This document shows positions 1 through 5,717 of a stretch of DNA of 11,181 nucleotides, one piece after another (within the stretch, counting starts at the first letter, position 1; every line of letters begins with the position of its first letter). The DNA comes from CAYZJD01 sp964478455 (GTDB taxonomy: Bacteria; Acidobacteriota; Terriglobia; Bryobacterales; Bryobacteraceae), in NCBI GenBank assembly GCA_964478455.1, contig CAYZJD010000126.1, forward strand, positions 1 through 11,181, written 5' to 3'. Below the pieces are notes generated by a model. That model had not been told where the DNA came from. It did no database searches and worked only from the letters and a program-made list of their open reading frames with translations. The position numbers were made by a program, and so were the translations under genes.

Positions 1-273
1 GTTCTTTGCTCGCCGGTGACGGTTGCGGAAATCTGGCACGGCGCCCGGCCGGGCGAGCATGCGATTCTGGACGCCCTGTTCGGATCTCTTCTTTGCGTGC
101 CGGTCGACCTGGAGGTCGGCCGCCGGGCCGGCGACTATTTGCGGCGCTACGCCAGGAGCCACCACGTCGAGCTCGGAGACGCGCTCATCGCCGCCACCGC
201 GTCGATCCATCGAGCGTCGCTGTGGACACGCAACCGCAAGCACTATCCGATGAGCGACATCGAGTTTTACTGA
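1..273 (+). CDS. PIN-domain (VapC-like) toxin, 3' part
   Basis: The reading frame is open from the first base of the window, so the start and the first catalytic aspartate lie upstream; 90 residues are visible. The remainder fits a VapC-type PIN ribonuclease, a metal-dependent RNase usually paired with an upstream antitoxin. Visible marks are SPVTVAEIWHG near the left edge, which carries the second acidic residue; ELGDALIAATA, which carries the third acidic residue; and the closing LWTRNRKHYPM, which matches the 'TxNxxHF' end of the family. The antitoxin gene, if present, is outside the window. The stop codon is 38 bp from the stop of the convergent membrane-protein gene. The family call is firm; toxin activity is inferred from the family. 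Confidence 0.8.
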   Translation, partial: VLCSPVTVAEIWHGARPGEHAILDALFGSLLCVPVDLEVGRRAGDYLRRYARSHHVELGDALIAATASIHRASLWTRNRKHYPMSDIEFY

Positions 274-313
274 GCGGCTCCGGTTCGCGGACTGAAGTCC
301 GCGCCGGGAGGCT
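273..313. repeat. Palindromic hairpin filling the gap between convergent genes
   Basis: CGCGGACT (286-293) and AGTCCGCG (296-303) are perfect 8-bp inverted arms around GA, in practice a 7-bp stem with a TGAA loop. The flanks continue imperfectly: AGCGGCTCCGG (273-283) can pair with much of CCGGGAGGCT (304-313). The structure occupies the whole space between the two convergent stop codons and touches both. It could act as a bidirectional transcript end or RNA-stabilising hairpin, or be a dispersed REP-like palindrome. There is no T-run, so it is not a classical intrinsic terminator. Confidence 0.5.
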
Positions 314-1277
314 AACCCGCTGACTCCTCTCGCGGCTTTGGTTTCTTTTCCGGCGGTTTGCCGGCGGCGCGAACGGCGATCACCTTGTTGAGCATGTCGA
401 ACCAGAACGGCGCTCCGAGCGAGATGGCCAGCGCGGTCAACAGCCAGCCGAGTAAGTGGCGGTTGAGCGCATTGCTCCACTGACTCCAGCCGCGCGGGAA
501 TTCGTCGCGCGGATCATCGGTGCGGACGCCATCCCGCCATCCGAGCGGAATGGCCAGGGTCTGGAGACGGGCCACAGCCTGCTGGTACTTCTGCGAAGCG
601 GCCTCGGTCGCCTCCGCTTGTCTGCGCTCCTCCTCCGCGAATCGTTGCGCCTGGGCCACGAGGGCCGAGCGCACCGCCGGATCGCGCCACAGCGTGTTGG
701 CGATGGCGATCGTGTCGGCGTTCATCCACACGGTCACGATGGCCGCCAGCAGCAGCAGGATCCATTGCGTGCGGCGCTTGTACCAACCCGACACCCGTTC
801 CATCGAGTTGTCGAACCAGGCCTCGACGTTCTTCTTGAATTCCTCGATGTCACCGGCGGCGTCGTCCAGCAACGCCACCAGAGATCTCGCCAGGTGGGTG
901 TCTTTGTGCGCGGCCAGCGCCGCGCGGAGGTTGCCGGAAGTAAGTGGCTGCGCTCCGGCGGACGGCGCCAGCGTATCGAGCAGAGCCAGCGCGAAGGTCC
1001 GCGACGGGATGTAGGACGGCCTCGTCTTGAAGGGCAGCTTTTCCCGGTACTTCCTGAACCAGGGTTCATCGCTCAGCCCGGCGATCAGGGGATGGGAGTA
1101 CACCTTGTTGGCCCAATCTTCGCTCCCCAGGAGCCGCACCACGCCGCGCCACATGGTGGCCGAACGGCGCTTGAGCCAACTGGCGATCAGCTCGCTGGCG
1201 GCGGTCACTGCGAGGCTCAACAGCAAGAAGATGAAGATCAGGCCGATGGCGACATCGAGTATCTGAAGGCCGAACAT
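312..1277 (-). CDS. Three-helix membrane protein of unknown function
   Basis: The 321-residue protein has a transmembrane helix at about residues 7-29, a second at about 171-190 and a third at about 274-293. Between the second and third lies a charged, Ala/Glu/Gln-rich segment (about 203-240) that looks like a coiled coil. The tail after the third helix is basic (RAAGKPPEKKPKPR) and probably cytoplasmic. Distinctive motifs are RPSYIPSRTFALALLD (about 86-101), WFDNSMERVSGWYKRR (about 154-169) and GAPFWFDMLNKV (about 288-299). I recognise this as a recurring type of uncharacterised bacterial membrane protein but know no function. I chose the ATG at 1277 because AAGGAG lies at the proper distance from it. 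A GTG two codons upstream is also in frame, but the same AAGGAG abuts and overlaps it, leaving no spacer. Promoter-like hexamers lie about 125 bp upstream. Confidence 0.83.
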   Translation of the reverse strand: MFGLQILDVAIGLIFIFLLLSLAVTAASELIASWLKRRSATMWRGVVRLLGSEDWANKVYSHPLIAGLSDEPWFRKYREKLPFKTRPSYIPSRTFALALLDTLAPSAGAQPLTSGNLRAALAAHKDTHLARSLVALLDDAAGDIEEFKKNVEAWFDNSMERVSGWYKRRTQWILLLLAAIVTVWMNADTIAIANTLWRDPAVRSALVAQAQRFAEEERRQAEATEAASQKYQQAVARLQTLAIPLGWRDGVRTDDPRDEFPRGWSQWSNALNRHLLGWLLTALAISLGAPFWFDMLNKVIAVRAAGKPPEKKPKPREESAG

Positions 1278-1403
1278 AATCACTCCTTACCTCTGAATCG
1301 TCCTTATCTTGGCCCGCTTCCGGCGGTTCCCGGGCGATCACGCTAGCGTCGGCATAACCAGCCAAGCCAGCCAGAAGGCGAACCGCACTCTGAGCATGTG
1401 GAA

Positions 1404-1431
1404 AGTATAATCCAGGGCACGTACAGTCCAA
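1404..1431 (-). promoter_or_regulatory. Candidate promoter for the membrane-protein gene
   Basis: On the minus strand TATACT (1409-1404) is a 5/6 match to the -10 consensus. TTGGAC (1431-1426) lies 16 bp upstream as a weak -35 (3/6). Transcription would start near 1397, giving a leader of about 120 nt. The AT-rich hexamer stands out in GC-rich DNA, but the -35 is poor. The plus strand also reads TATAAT at 1406-1411, with no plus-strand gene behind it. Confidence 0.38.
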
Positions 1432-1459
1432 AGCGAAAAGCGGCGGCGGGCCGGCGGGC

Positions 1460-1490
1460 GGCAAGTCGGCTTGGCAAGTCGGGGAGACTT
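1460..1490. repeat. Tandem 10-bp repeat and small hairpin downstream of larE
   Basis: GGCAAGTCGG occurs at 1460-1469 and again at 1473-1482, a 13-bp period. The second copy overlaps an inverted repeat, AAGTC (1476-1480) with GACTT (1486-1490), loop GGGGA. It lies just past the larE stop codon and could be part of a transcript end, though no T-run follows on the minus strand. Confidence 0.4.
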
Positions 1491-1493
1491 ACC

Positions 1494-2354
1494 CTACTTG
1501 TTCAGGTTGAGCGCTTCGTTGAGCGAGCCCTGGCGGTAACCTTCGAGGTCGAGCGTGACGTAGTGGAAGCCGAGGGGCTTGAAGATCTCCACAAAGCGGC
1601 GGGCCATTTCCGGAGCCAGGGCCTTCTCCAGCTCGTCCCTGGCGATTTCGAGGCGGACCAACTCGCCGTGGAAGCGGACGCGGAACTGCCGGAAGCCGAG
1701 AGCGCGGATCGCCTCCTCGCCCTGCTCGACGGTCTTTACGTTCTCTATGGTGACGGGCGTGCCGTACGGGATGCGCGAGCTGAGGCACGCCGAGGCGGGC
1801 CGGTCCCAGGTGGGCAGGCCGGCCAGGCGCGACAGCTCGCGGATTTCCACCTTCCGCAGGCCCGCTTCAACCAGCGGCGCCTTGACGTGATGGATCCTGG
1901 CCGCGTTCTGGCCCGGGCGGTAATCGCCGAGATCATCCACGTTGACGCCGTAGATGATGTGGGCGATGCCGCGCTCGCGACCCAGTTCTTCCAAGCGGTT
2001 GAACAGCTCGTCCTTGCAGTGGAAGCAGCGGTCGGGATTGTTGGCGACGTAGTCCGGGTTTTCGAACTCGCGGGTGTCGATGTACTCGTGGCGGAAGCCG
2101 AACCGGGCCGCCAGGGCTTCCGCGTCGCGCTTGTGCGACTCGGGGATGGAGGCCGAGTCGGCCGTGACGGCAAAGGCATTGTCGCCGAGCGCCTGGTGCG
2201 CGGCCCAGGCAAGATAGGCGGAGTCGGTCCCGCCGGAGTAGGCAACGATCACGCGTCCGAGATCCGCGAGGAGCGCCAGGAGCTTCTGCTCTTTCGCGCG
2301 AAGCACGGCGGCGTCGAGCGACTCGGGCGTTGTCAGCCCCACGAGTGTTGCCAT
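1494..2354 (-). CDS. larE: LarE-type ATP-dependent sulfur transferase
   Basis: The 286-residue protein belongs to the LarE family of PP-loop ATP pyrophosphatases. These adenylate and then thiolate the carboxylates of the nicotinic-acid-derived precursor of the nickel-pincer nucleotide cofactor (lactate racemase and related enzymes). The PP-loop SGGTDS is at residues 40-45, and the family signature ACLSSRIPYG at 189-198 contains C190, at the position of the sulfur-donor cysteine. A CxxC pair (C110, C113 in RCFHC) is also present. Family members with three such cysteines, as in Thermotoga maritima, carry a [4Fe-4S] cluster and need not sacrifice their own cysteine; that applies here by inference. 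No larA, larB or larC is in the window, so the substrate remains open. The ATG at 2354 gives normal family length. It has no Shine-Dalgarno and sits 6 nt after a TATAAT. Confidence 0.9.
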   Translation of the reverse strand: MATLVGLTTPESLDAAVLRAKEQKLLALLADLGRVIVAYSGGTDSAYLAWAAHQALGDNAFAVTADSASIPESHKRDAEALAARFGFRHEYIDTREFENPDYVANNPDRCFHCKDELFNRLEELGRERGIAHIIYGVNVDDLGDYRPGQNAARIHHVKAPLVEAGLRKVEIRELSRLAGLPTWDRPASACLSSRIPYGTPVTIENVKTVEQGEEAIRALGFRQFRVRFHGELVRLEIARDELEKALAPEMARRFVEIFKPLGFHYVTLDLEGYRQGSLNEALNLNK

Positions 2355-2360
2355 AGTCGA

Positions 2361-2366
2361 ATTATA
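2361..2366 (-). promoter_or_regulatory. TATAAT -10 element placing the larE transcript start at its ATG
   Basis: A perfect TATAAT on the minus strand ends 6 nt before the larE start codon, so transcription would begin at or next to the A of ATG. Together with the lack of any Shine-Dalgarno this suggests a leaderless mRNA. No good -35 is visible 16-18 bp upstream (sequence such as AAGGCG). The spacer and flank contain GCGGCCGGA twice (2375-2383 and 2395-2403). Confidence 0.45.
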
Positions 2367-2446
2367 GCGTGGCCGCGGCCGGACGCCTTCGGAAGCGGCC
2401 GGAACCGGGCGGAGCGGGGGACCGGTCGCACTCCCGAAGCCGCACG

Positions 2447-3454
2447 TCATCTGGACGATACCGAGGTGCCCTTCTGGCCGCCCAGCTCGGTCACATGCAC
2501 CGTGTACCGGCTGTAGTCGTCCGGCGGGAAGGCGGCCAGGATGAGGCGCGCCCGCTGCTCCATCCGCTTCGCTGCCTTCCTCCGTTTTGTTTCGCGGAGG
2601 AGCAACGCGTAGTGAGCCAGGCACTGCCCGACCAGGCGATGGTCAGGGCCGAGCTTACGCTCGGCGATCGCGAGCGCGCGCGCAAGCAGCGCCTCCGCGG
2701 TCGCGTGCTCCTTGGCGGCGCGCGAGACCGCCGCCAGATTGATGAGCGGTTTGACCAGGTCCGCGTTTTCGGCGCCGAGCGCCCTTTCGCCCGCCTCCAG
2801 GCTGCGCTCGAGCAGCGAGCGGGCTTCCGCTTGCCGTCCCTGGCGCCAGCACGCCATCCCGAGGTTGTTCAAAAGTACGGACTGCCTGGCGTCGTCCCGA
2901 CCGGATTCCACCGCCGGGAGGCGGAGCGCGCGGCGATAGAGTTGTTCCGCTGCCTCGTACTCTCGCTGGCCGTGAAGCGCCGCCCCCAGGTTGTTCAGGA
3001 TGGCGGCCGTGCCCGGATGGCCGGGGTCCGGCTCCGACTCGCGAAGCTCCAGCGCCCGCCGAAGCGTGCGCTCGGCGCGGCCGTACCGGCGGGTCGCGAT
3101 GTAAAGTGTCCCGAGGTTATTCAGCGGGCTTGCCTTCGACGGATATCCCGCGCCGCCGGACTGATCCAAAGCTGCTATAGAGCGCAGGTAAAACCGTTCC
3201 GCCTCCCTGTAATTGCCCGTGTCCTGATGGAGGGCGCCAAGCTGATTCAGGACTGCCACGCGCCAAGCACCGCCGGTGCCGGTATCGGTTCCCTCCAGCG
3301 TGCCTTCGAGGACCTTCGCAGCCTGCGCATGCTCACCCTGCCGCTGAAGCCTTGCGGCCAGGCGCATCGCTTGCTCCCAGGATCTCTTCTCCTCCGCGGA
3401 AGCCGTCACGATGGCTGCCGACAACAGCACCGACGTTCGAATGAACGACTGCAT
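2447..3454 (-). CDS. Secreted TPR-repeat protein (kinesin-light-chain-like TPRs)
   Basis: The 335-residue protein starts with a Sec-type signal peptide: MQSFIR, then a hydrophobic stretch, with likely cleavage after ASA at about residue 20. The rest is about seven tetratricopeptide repeats at roughly 24-57, 63-97, 107-140, 149-181, 193-226, 235-268 and 277-308. Several repeats carry the LNNLG motif (residues 111-115, 153-157, 195-199) followed by YxxAExxxxRAL, the consensus of the TPR_10/TPR_12 class. Such solenoids bind peptides and hold protein complexes together; no catalytic domain is present. The partner is unknown. The ATG at 3454 is chosen because GGAGGAG lies just upstream and the signal peptide begins properly there. 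A TTG six codons earlier would place that purine tract inside the gene. No neighbour indicates a pathway. Confidence 0.85.
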   Translation of the reverse strand: MQSFIRTSVLLSAAIVTASAEEKRSWEQAMRLAARLQRQGEHAQAAKVLEGTLEGTDTGTGGAWRVAVLNQLGALHQDTGNYREAERFYLRSIAALDQSGGAGYPSKASPLNNLGTLYIATRRYGRAERTLRRALELRESEPDPGHPGTAAILNNLGAALHGQREYEAAEQLYRRALRLPAVESGRDDARQSVLLNNLGMACWRQGRQAEARSLLERSLEAGERALGAENADLVKPLINLAAVSRAAKEHATAEALLARALAIAERKLGPDHRLVGQCLAHYALLLRETKRRKAAKRMEQRARLILAAFPPDDYSRYTVHVTELGGQKGTSVSSR

Positions 3455-3564
3455 CCCCTCCTCCAGCCCCAAACAAGTTCGCGGCCCACGGCTAGCAGAT
3501 CAGGGCGTGCAGGCCTCATTCACAAATCACGCGCTACTCGCCACGAGCCGGAAACGACGGCATC

Positions 3565-3590
3565 GACCGCCTCAATTGTAAGAGGCGGTC
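3565..3590. promoter_or_regulatory. Palindrome with -10-like hexamer in its centre, upstream of TPR gene
   Basis: GACCGCCTC (3565-3573) and GAGGCGGTC (3582-3590) are perfect 9-bp inverted arms around an 8-nt AT-rich spacer, AATTGTAA. On the minus strand the spacer reads TTACAATT, containing TACAAT (5/6 match to the -10 consensus) oriented toward the TPR gene about 120 bp away. A repressor operator laid over a promoter would look like this; a transcribed hairpin is the alternative. No matching -35 is visible. Confidence 0.4.
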
Positions 3591-3730
3591 CCGGGCACGG
3601 CCGGGGGAGCAAGGGTTCCCATGTGACTGTTTTCGGTGGACAACGGCTGAAGAATCAGGGGGTTACCACGGAGAATGCGGGCGTGGACAGATCTTGTCAC
3701 TCGCCGTTCTCAGGGGCCGCGGTGGGTTTG

Positions 3731-3763
3731 TTTGGTCACAGAGCGGCTTTGGCCGCAACCAAA
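3731..3763 (-). terminator. Possible transcript-end stem-loop after the S24 gene
   Basis: The inner stem GCGGC (3743-3747) / GCCGC (3752-3756) with loop TTTG is extended, after an asymmetric internal loop, by TTTGGT (3731-3736) / ACCAAA (3758-3763). It lies about 50 nt downstream of the S24 stop. On the minus strand it is followed by CAAACAAACC rather than a T-run, so intrinsic termination is only a weak possibility. Confidence 0.3.
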
Positions 3764-3815
3764 ACATGACAGGAGCATTACGGAAAATCGTCGCGCCCGG
3801 CAATGAAAGCTGCGG

Positions 3816-4664
3816 CTAGTAGTACAGGTCTTCGAACGGCAGGACGCGCAGGAACTCGCCGATGACGAGGTAGCGGCCGGATTCCAACTCGGACGGGTCC
3901 AGCTCCCAGGCCTCGTATTCAGGATTGAGCGGCTTCAGAACAATGCGCTCGTGGCGCCAGCCTTCGACGGTTTGGATCTTATGGCTTTCGTACACCTTCA
4001 CCGTGTACCGGCCGCCCGTTTCGGAAGTTGCCCGGTTCCAGACCAGCAACAGCTTGCCCTGGCGCGAGCCGGCGATCAAGCCGCCCCGGAACACGCAGTG
4101 ACTGCCGTCCGGGATGCGCGGCTCCATCGACCGGCCGACCACCTGTGCTACGAACATATCGGCGGTAAGGCGGAGGTCCTCCGGCGCCCGAATCCAGCCC
4201 TCGGGTTCAACTTCCTGGTCCGCTCCCCACTTGCCGGCAGCGGCCTGTAAAGAGTACACCGGCAGGTGCGTCCGGAAGGGCAGAATTCGAAGCGCTTCTC
4301 GGGCCAGGCCCTCCACGTAGCGTTCGTAGAGCCGGCCCAGCGCCTTGGTGAAATCGCCGACGGCAATCTGCCGGCGGTCAGTGATGCGGAGCGCGTTGGA
4401 CAGCGAGTCCTCGAGCCTTTGGAGGAGCCTGTCGCCGCCGGACTCCCTGGCGGCGGCTTTCAGGTGCGTATCGAGGTGCGCAAGCACCTCGGCGTCTTCC
4501 GGATCGGCGATCTCGCGGAAGTCGTCGCGAAGCCGGATGTAAGGCGTGTCGGTTTCCGGATCGAGCAAGAGCACGCCGACAGGGGTCTGCGGACGTCCGG
4601 GAAGGGCAGCTTCGAGAACCGAATACTGCGCTGCTCGCACTCGCCCGGTGGTGAGCACACTCAT
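3816..4664 (-). CDS. S24 (LexA/UmuD-like) peptidase without HTH, with unassigned N-terminal domain
   Basis: The C-terminal half of this 282-residue protein is an S24 self-cleaving serine peptidase. A LexA-style cleavage site is visible at A143-G144 within LQAAAGKWG. The nucleophile Ser179 lies in VVGRSMEPRIPDGS and the general-base Lys223 in YTVKVYE; the Ser-Lys gap is 44 residues, a little longer than in LexA or UmuD. Known relatives cut themselves on a signal such as RecA filaments. Residues 1-130 contain no helix-turn-helix. The opening QYSVLEAA..PVGVLLLDPETD resembles the start of DUF3037-like domains (unverified); an acidic helical region follows. It is thus neither a standard LexA nor UmuD, which is much shorter. 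The ATG at 4664 lacks a strong Shine-Dalgarno. The gene begins 37 bp after the IS110 transposase stop, so it may have lost its native promoter or be read from the IS. Confidence 0.83.
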   Translation of the reverse strand: MSVLTTGRVRAAQYSVLEAALPGRPQTPVGVLLLDPETDTPYIRLRDDFREIADPEDAEVLAHLDTHLKAAARESGGDRLLQRLEDSLSNALRITDRRQIAVGDFTKALGRLYERYVEGLAREALRILPFRTHLPVYSLQAAAGKWGADQEVEPEGWIRAPEDLRLTADMFVAQVVGRSMEPRIPDGSHCVFRGGLIAGSRQGKLLLVWNRATSETGGRYTVKVYESHKIQTVEGWRHERIVLKPLNPEYEAWELDPSELESGRYLVIGEFLRVLPFEDLYY

Positions 4665-4701
4665 ACCCTATCACCAGTAATCGTCGGGAACCAGCGGGTC
4701 T

Positions 4702-5580
4702 TTAGAGGCAAGCGGTCAGCTTGGCCGCCTCGATCAGCATGGTTTGCAGATGTTTGTTCCGCTGCTTGGAGATCGGTCCGCGCTGCTCCTTGTCCGCCGA
4801 GTTGCGCTGGGCGCTCGTCAGTCCGCAGTAGCTCACCGCTTGGCGGATCGAGGGAAATCGCTCGGGCTCGCCCACTTCCAACGCCCAGGTCAACGCCACC
4901 ACTTCGCCCACGCCATCAATGCTCATCAGGCGCTCCACGCGCTCGCGCAACGGCTGGTTCTCCAGTAACGTCCGGATCAGAATTCGCTCCACGCTTTGGA
5001 ACATCTCCAATGCCCCTCGGCTCAGCTTCAGCATCCGCAGCACCGACGGTGGTGTCTGCTCCAGTTTCCCCAGCAGTTCGTCAAAGTAGGCCTTGCCGTG
5101 CAGACGCCGCTTGTTATATTCGGTGCCCGTCTCCATCAGCAGCCCGGCAATCCGATTCTTCAGCCGGATCGCCTGGCGAACCACCAGATTGCGGTAGCGC
5201 AACATTCGCCGGAGTTCGCGGATCCACCGCGGCGCCATGTAGCACTCCGGTAAGAGATCGCAGCGCAACAGGTCGGCGATTTTGCCCGCATCCAGCCGAT
5301 CGTTCTTCTTCTTCGCCGCGGCGATCGCTTTCATCATCAGCGGATGCCCCACCTTCAGGGCTTGCGCATAGGGCCGCAAGTGATCGTAGATCCAACCGGT
5401 GAATAAGGTGGCCTCCATGGCCCCCACCCAGGGTGTCCGGCGCGCCTGCGCCCAAGCCGTCAATTCCTTTCGTCGGGCTGCCAGTTGGCCTTCTTCCAGC
5501 ACCTGCCCGTCGGCAGCCTTGATGCAGAAACTGATGCTCTTCTTGTGGACATCGAATCCGATATAGTCGATAGTAGTCAT
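4702..5580 (-). CDS. IS110-family transposase (DEDD recombinase), C-terminus apparently shortened
   Basis: The 292-residue recombinase has a RuvC-like DEDD domain with D10 (GFDVHKKS), E56 (AMEAT), and D94 and D97 (KKNDRLDAGK). The C-terminal Transposase_20 part begins at IDGVGEVVALTWALE (about 221-235) and reaches YCGLTSAQRNSADK, which contains the likely nucleophile Ser261, then GPISKQRNKHLQ. Family proteins usually continue about 40-60 residues past the IEAAK motif; here TAA comes after eight further codons, suggesting loss of the C-terminal helices or a diverged end. The ATG at 5580 is supported by AGGAGG at ideal spacing and by the canonical MTTIDYIGFDVHKKS opening. Members excise and insert DNA, guided in studied cases by a bridge RNA from the element's non-coding end. 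Whether this copy is active is doubtful. Confidence 0.9.
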   Translation of the reverse strand: MTTIDYIGFDVHKKSISFCIKAADGQVLEEGQLAARRKELTAWAQARRTPWVGAMEATLFTGWIYDHLRPYAQALKVGHPLMMKAIAAAKKKNDRLDAGKIADLLRCDLLPECYMAPRWIRELRRMLRYRNLVVRQAIRLKNRIAGLLMETGTEYNKRRLHGKAYFDELLGKLEQTPPSVLRMLKLSRGALEMFQSVERILIRTLLENQPLRERVERLMSIDGVGEVVALTWALEVGEPERFPSIRQAVSYCGLTSAQRNSADKEQRGPISKQRNKHLQTMLIEAAKLTACL

Positions 5581-5581
5581 T

Positions 5582-5649
5582 GGGTCCTCCTGACTTGGTT
5601 TCTCAGCCGGTCTCAGCAGCATTCTTGCTCAACCATCGGGAGGACCCGA
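5582..5649 (-). promoter_or_regulatory. Inverted repeat sequestering the transposase Shine-Dalgarno
   Basis: GGGTCCTCC (5582-5590) and GGAGGACCC (5639-5647) are perfect 9-bp inverted repeats 48 nt apart. In a minus-strand transcript the downstream arm contains the AGGAGG of the transposase, so folding would hide it. The upstream arm can alternatively form a local hairpin, TCGGG-AGGA-CCCGA (5636-5649), leaving UCCU in the RNA loop. Between the arms TCTCAGC occurs twice (5601-5607, 5611-5617). Seen directly: the repeats. Inferred: translational shielding against read-through transcription, or part of the IS non-coding RNA. Confidence 0.45.
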
Positions 5650-5717
5650 GCACCTATTCATTGAAACAGCGGTGGCCGAATTAGGGAGCTGACGGCTGAT
5701 CGCCGGCCGCTGCAAGC

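Larger units (their letters stand above)
3455..3815. other. 361-bp gene-free stretch between TPR and S24 genes
   Basis: I see no convincing gene here on either strand. It holds the ribosome binding site and presumably the promoter of the TPR gene at its low-coordinate end, a 9-bp-arm palindrome at 3565-3590, and a two-part stem-loop at 3731-3763 about 50 nt past the S24 stop. The middle (about 3600-3720) is less GC-rich than the surrounding genes and could be remnant DNA, but I could not tie it to a named element. Confidence 0.5.
4700..5697 (-). mobile_element. IS110-family insertion sequence, ends uncertain
   Basis: The element is defined by its DEDD transposase. IS110 elements have no classical terminal repeats and make no obvious target duplication, so the ends cannot be fixed by eye. 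The high-coordinate end must lie between the transposase start (5580) and the intact VWFA stop (5718); the low-coordinate end lies between about 4665 and 4711. An 11-bp imperfect inverted pair, AGCGGTCAGCT (4711-4721, plus) and AGCCGTCAGCT (5697-5687, minus), 10/11 matching, sits near both candidate limits; I used it and the stop codon as provisional bounds. The upstream non-coding part is at most 137 nt, short for an IS110 leader that carries a bridge RNA. Confidence 0.65.

Noticed and set aside
1278..1283. GTG start two codons upstream of the membrane-protein ATG
   Set aside because: The AAGGAG abuts and overlaps this GTG, leaving no spacer, whereas it is well spaced for the ATG at 1277.
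1406..1411. Plus-strand TATAAT
   Set aside because: No plus-strand gene lies downstream before the larE gene on the opposite strand; the overlapping minus-strand TATACT has a target gene.
2355..2624. N-terminal extension of LarE upstream of 2354
   Set aside because: It overlaps the TPR gene, adds about 90 Pro/Gly/Arg-rich residues not expected in LarE, and skips the ATG next to the TATAAT.
2369..3769. Long plus-strand open frame of 466 codons opposite the TPR gene
   Set aside because: Arg-rich shadow of the TPR gene in GC-rich DNA; no recognisable domain, while the minus strand gives clean TPR repeats and a signal peptide.
3600..3790. Remnant of an IS leader (for example IS21-like) before the S24 gene 3' end
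   Set aside because: The sequence has an IS-like feel (hairpin, AGGAG-like tract), but there is no recognisable transposase fragment or terminal repeat.
5581..5622. Upstream start for the IS110 transposase
   Set aside because: It would place the AGGAGG inside the coding region and precede the canonical MTTIDYIGFDVHKKS opening.
5581..5717. Complete IS110 bridge RNA in the leader
   Set aside because: The space is at most 137 nt and I could not identify target- and donor-binding loops by eye; only the SD-sequestering repeat is reported.
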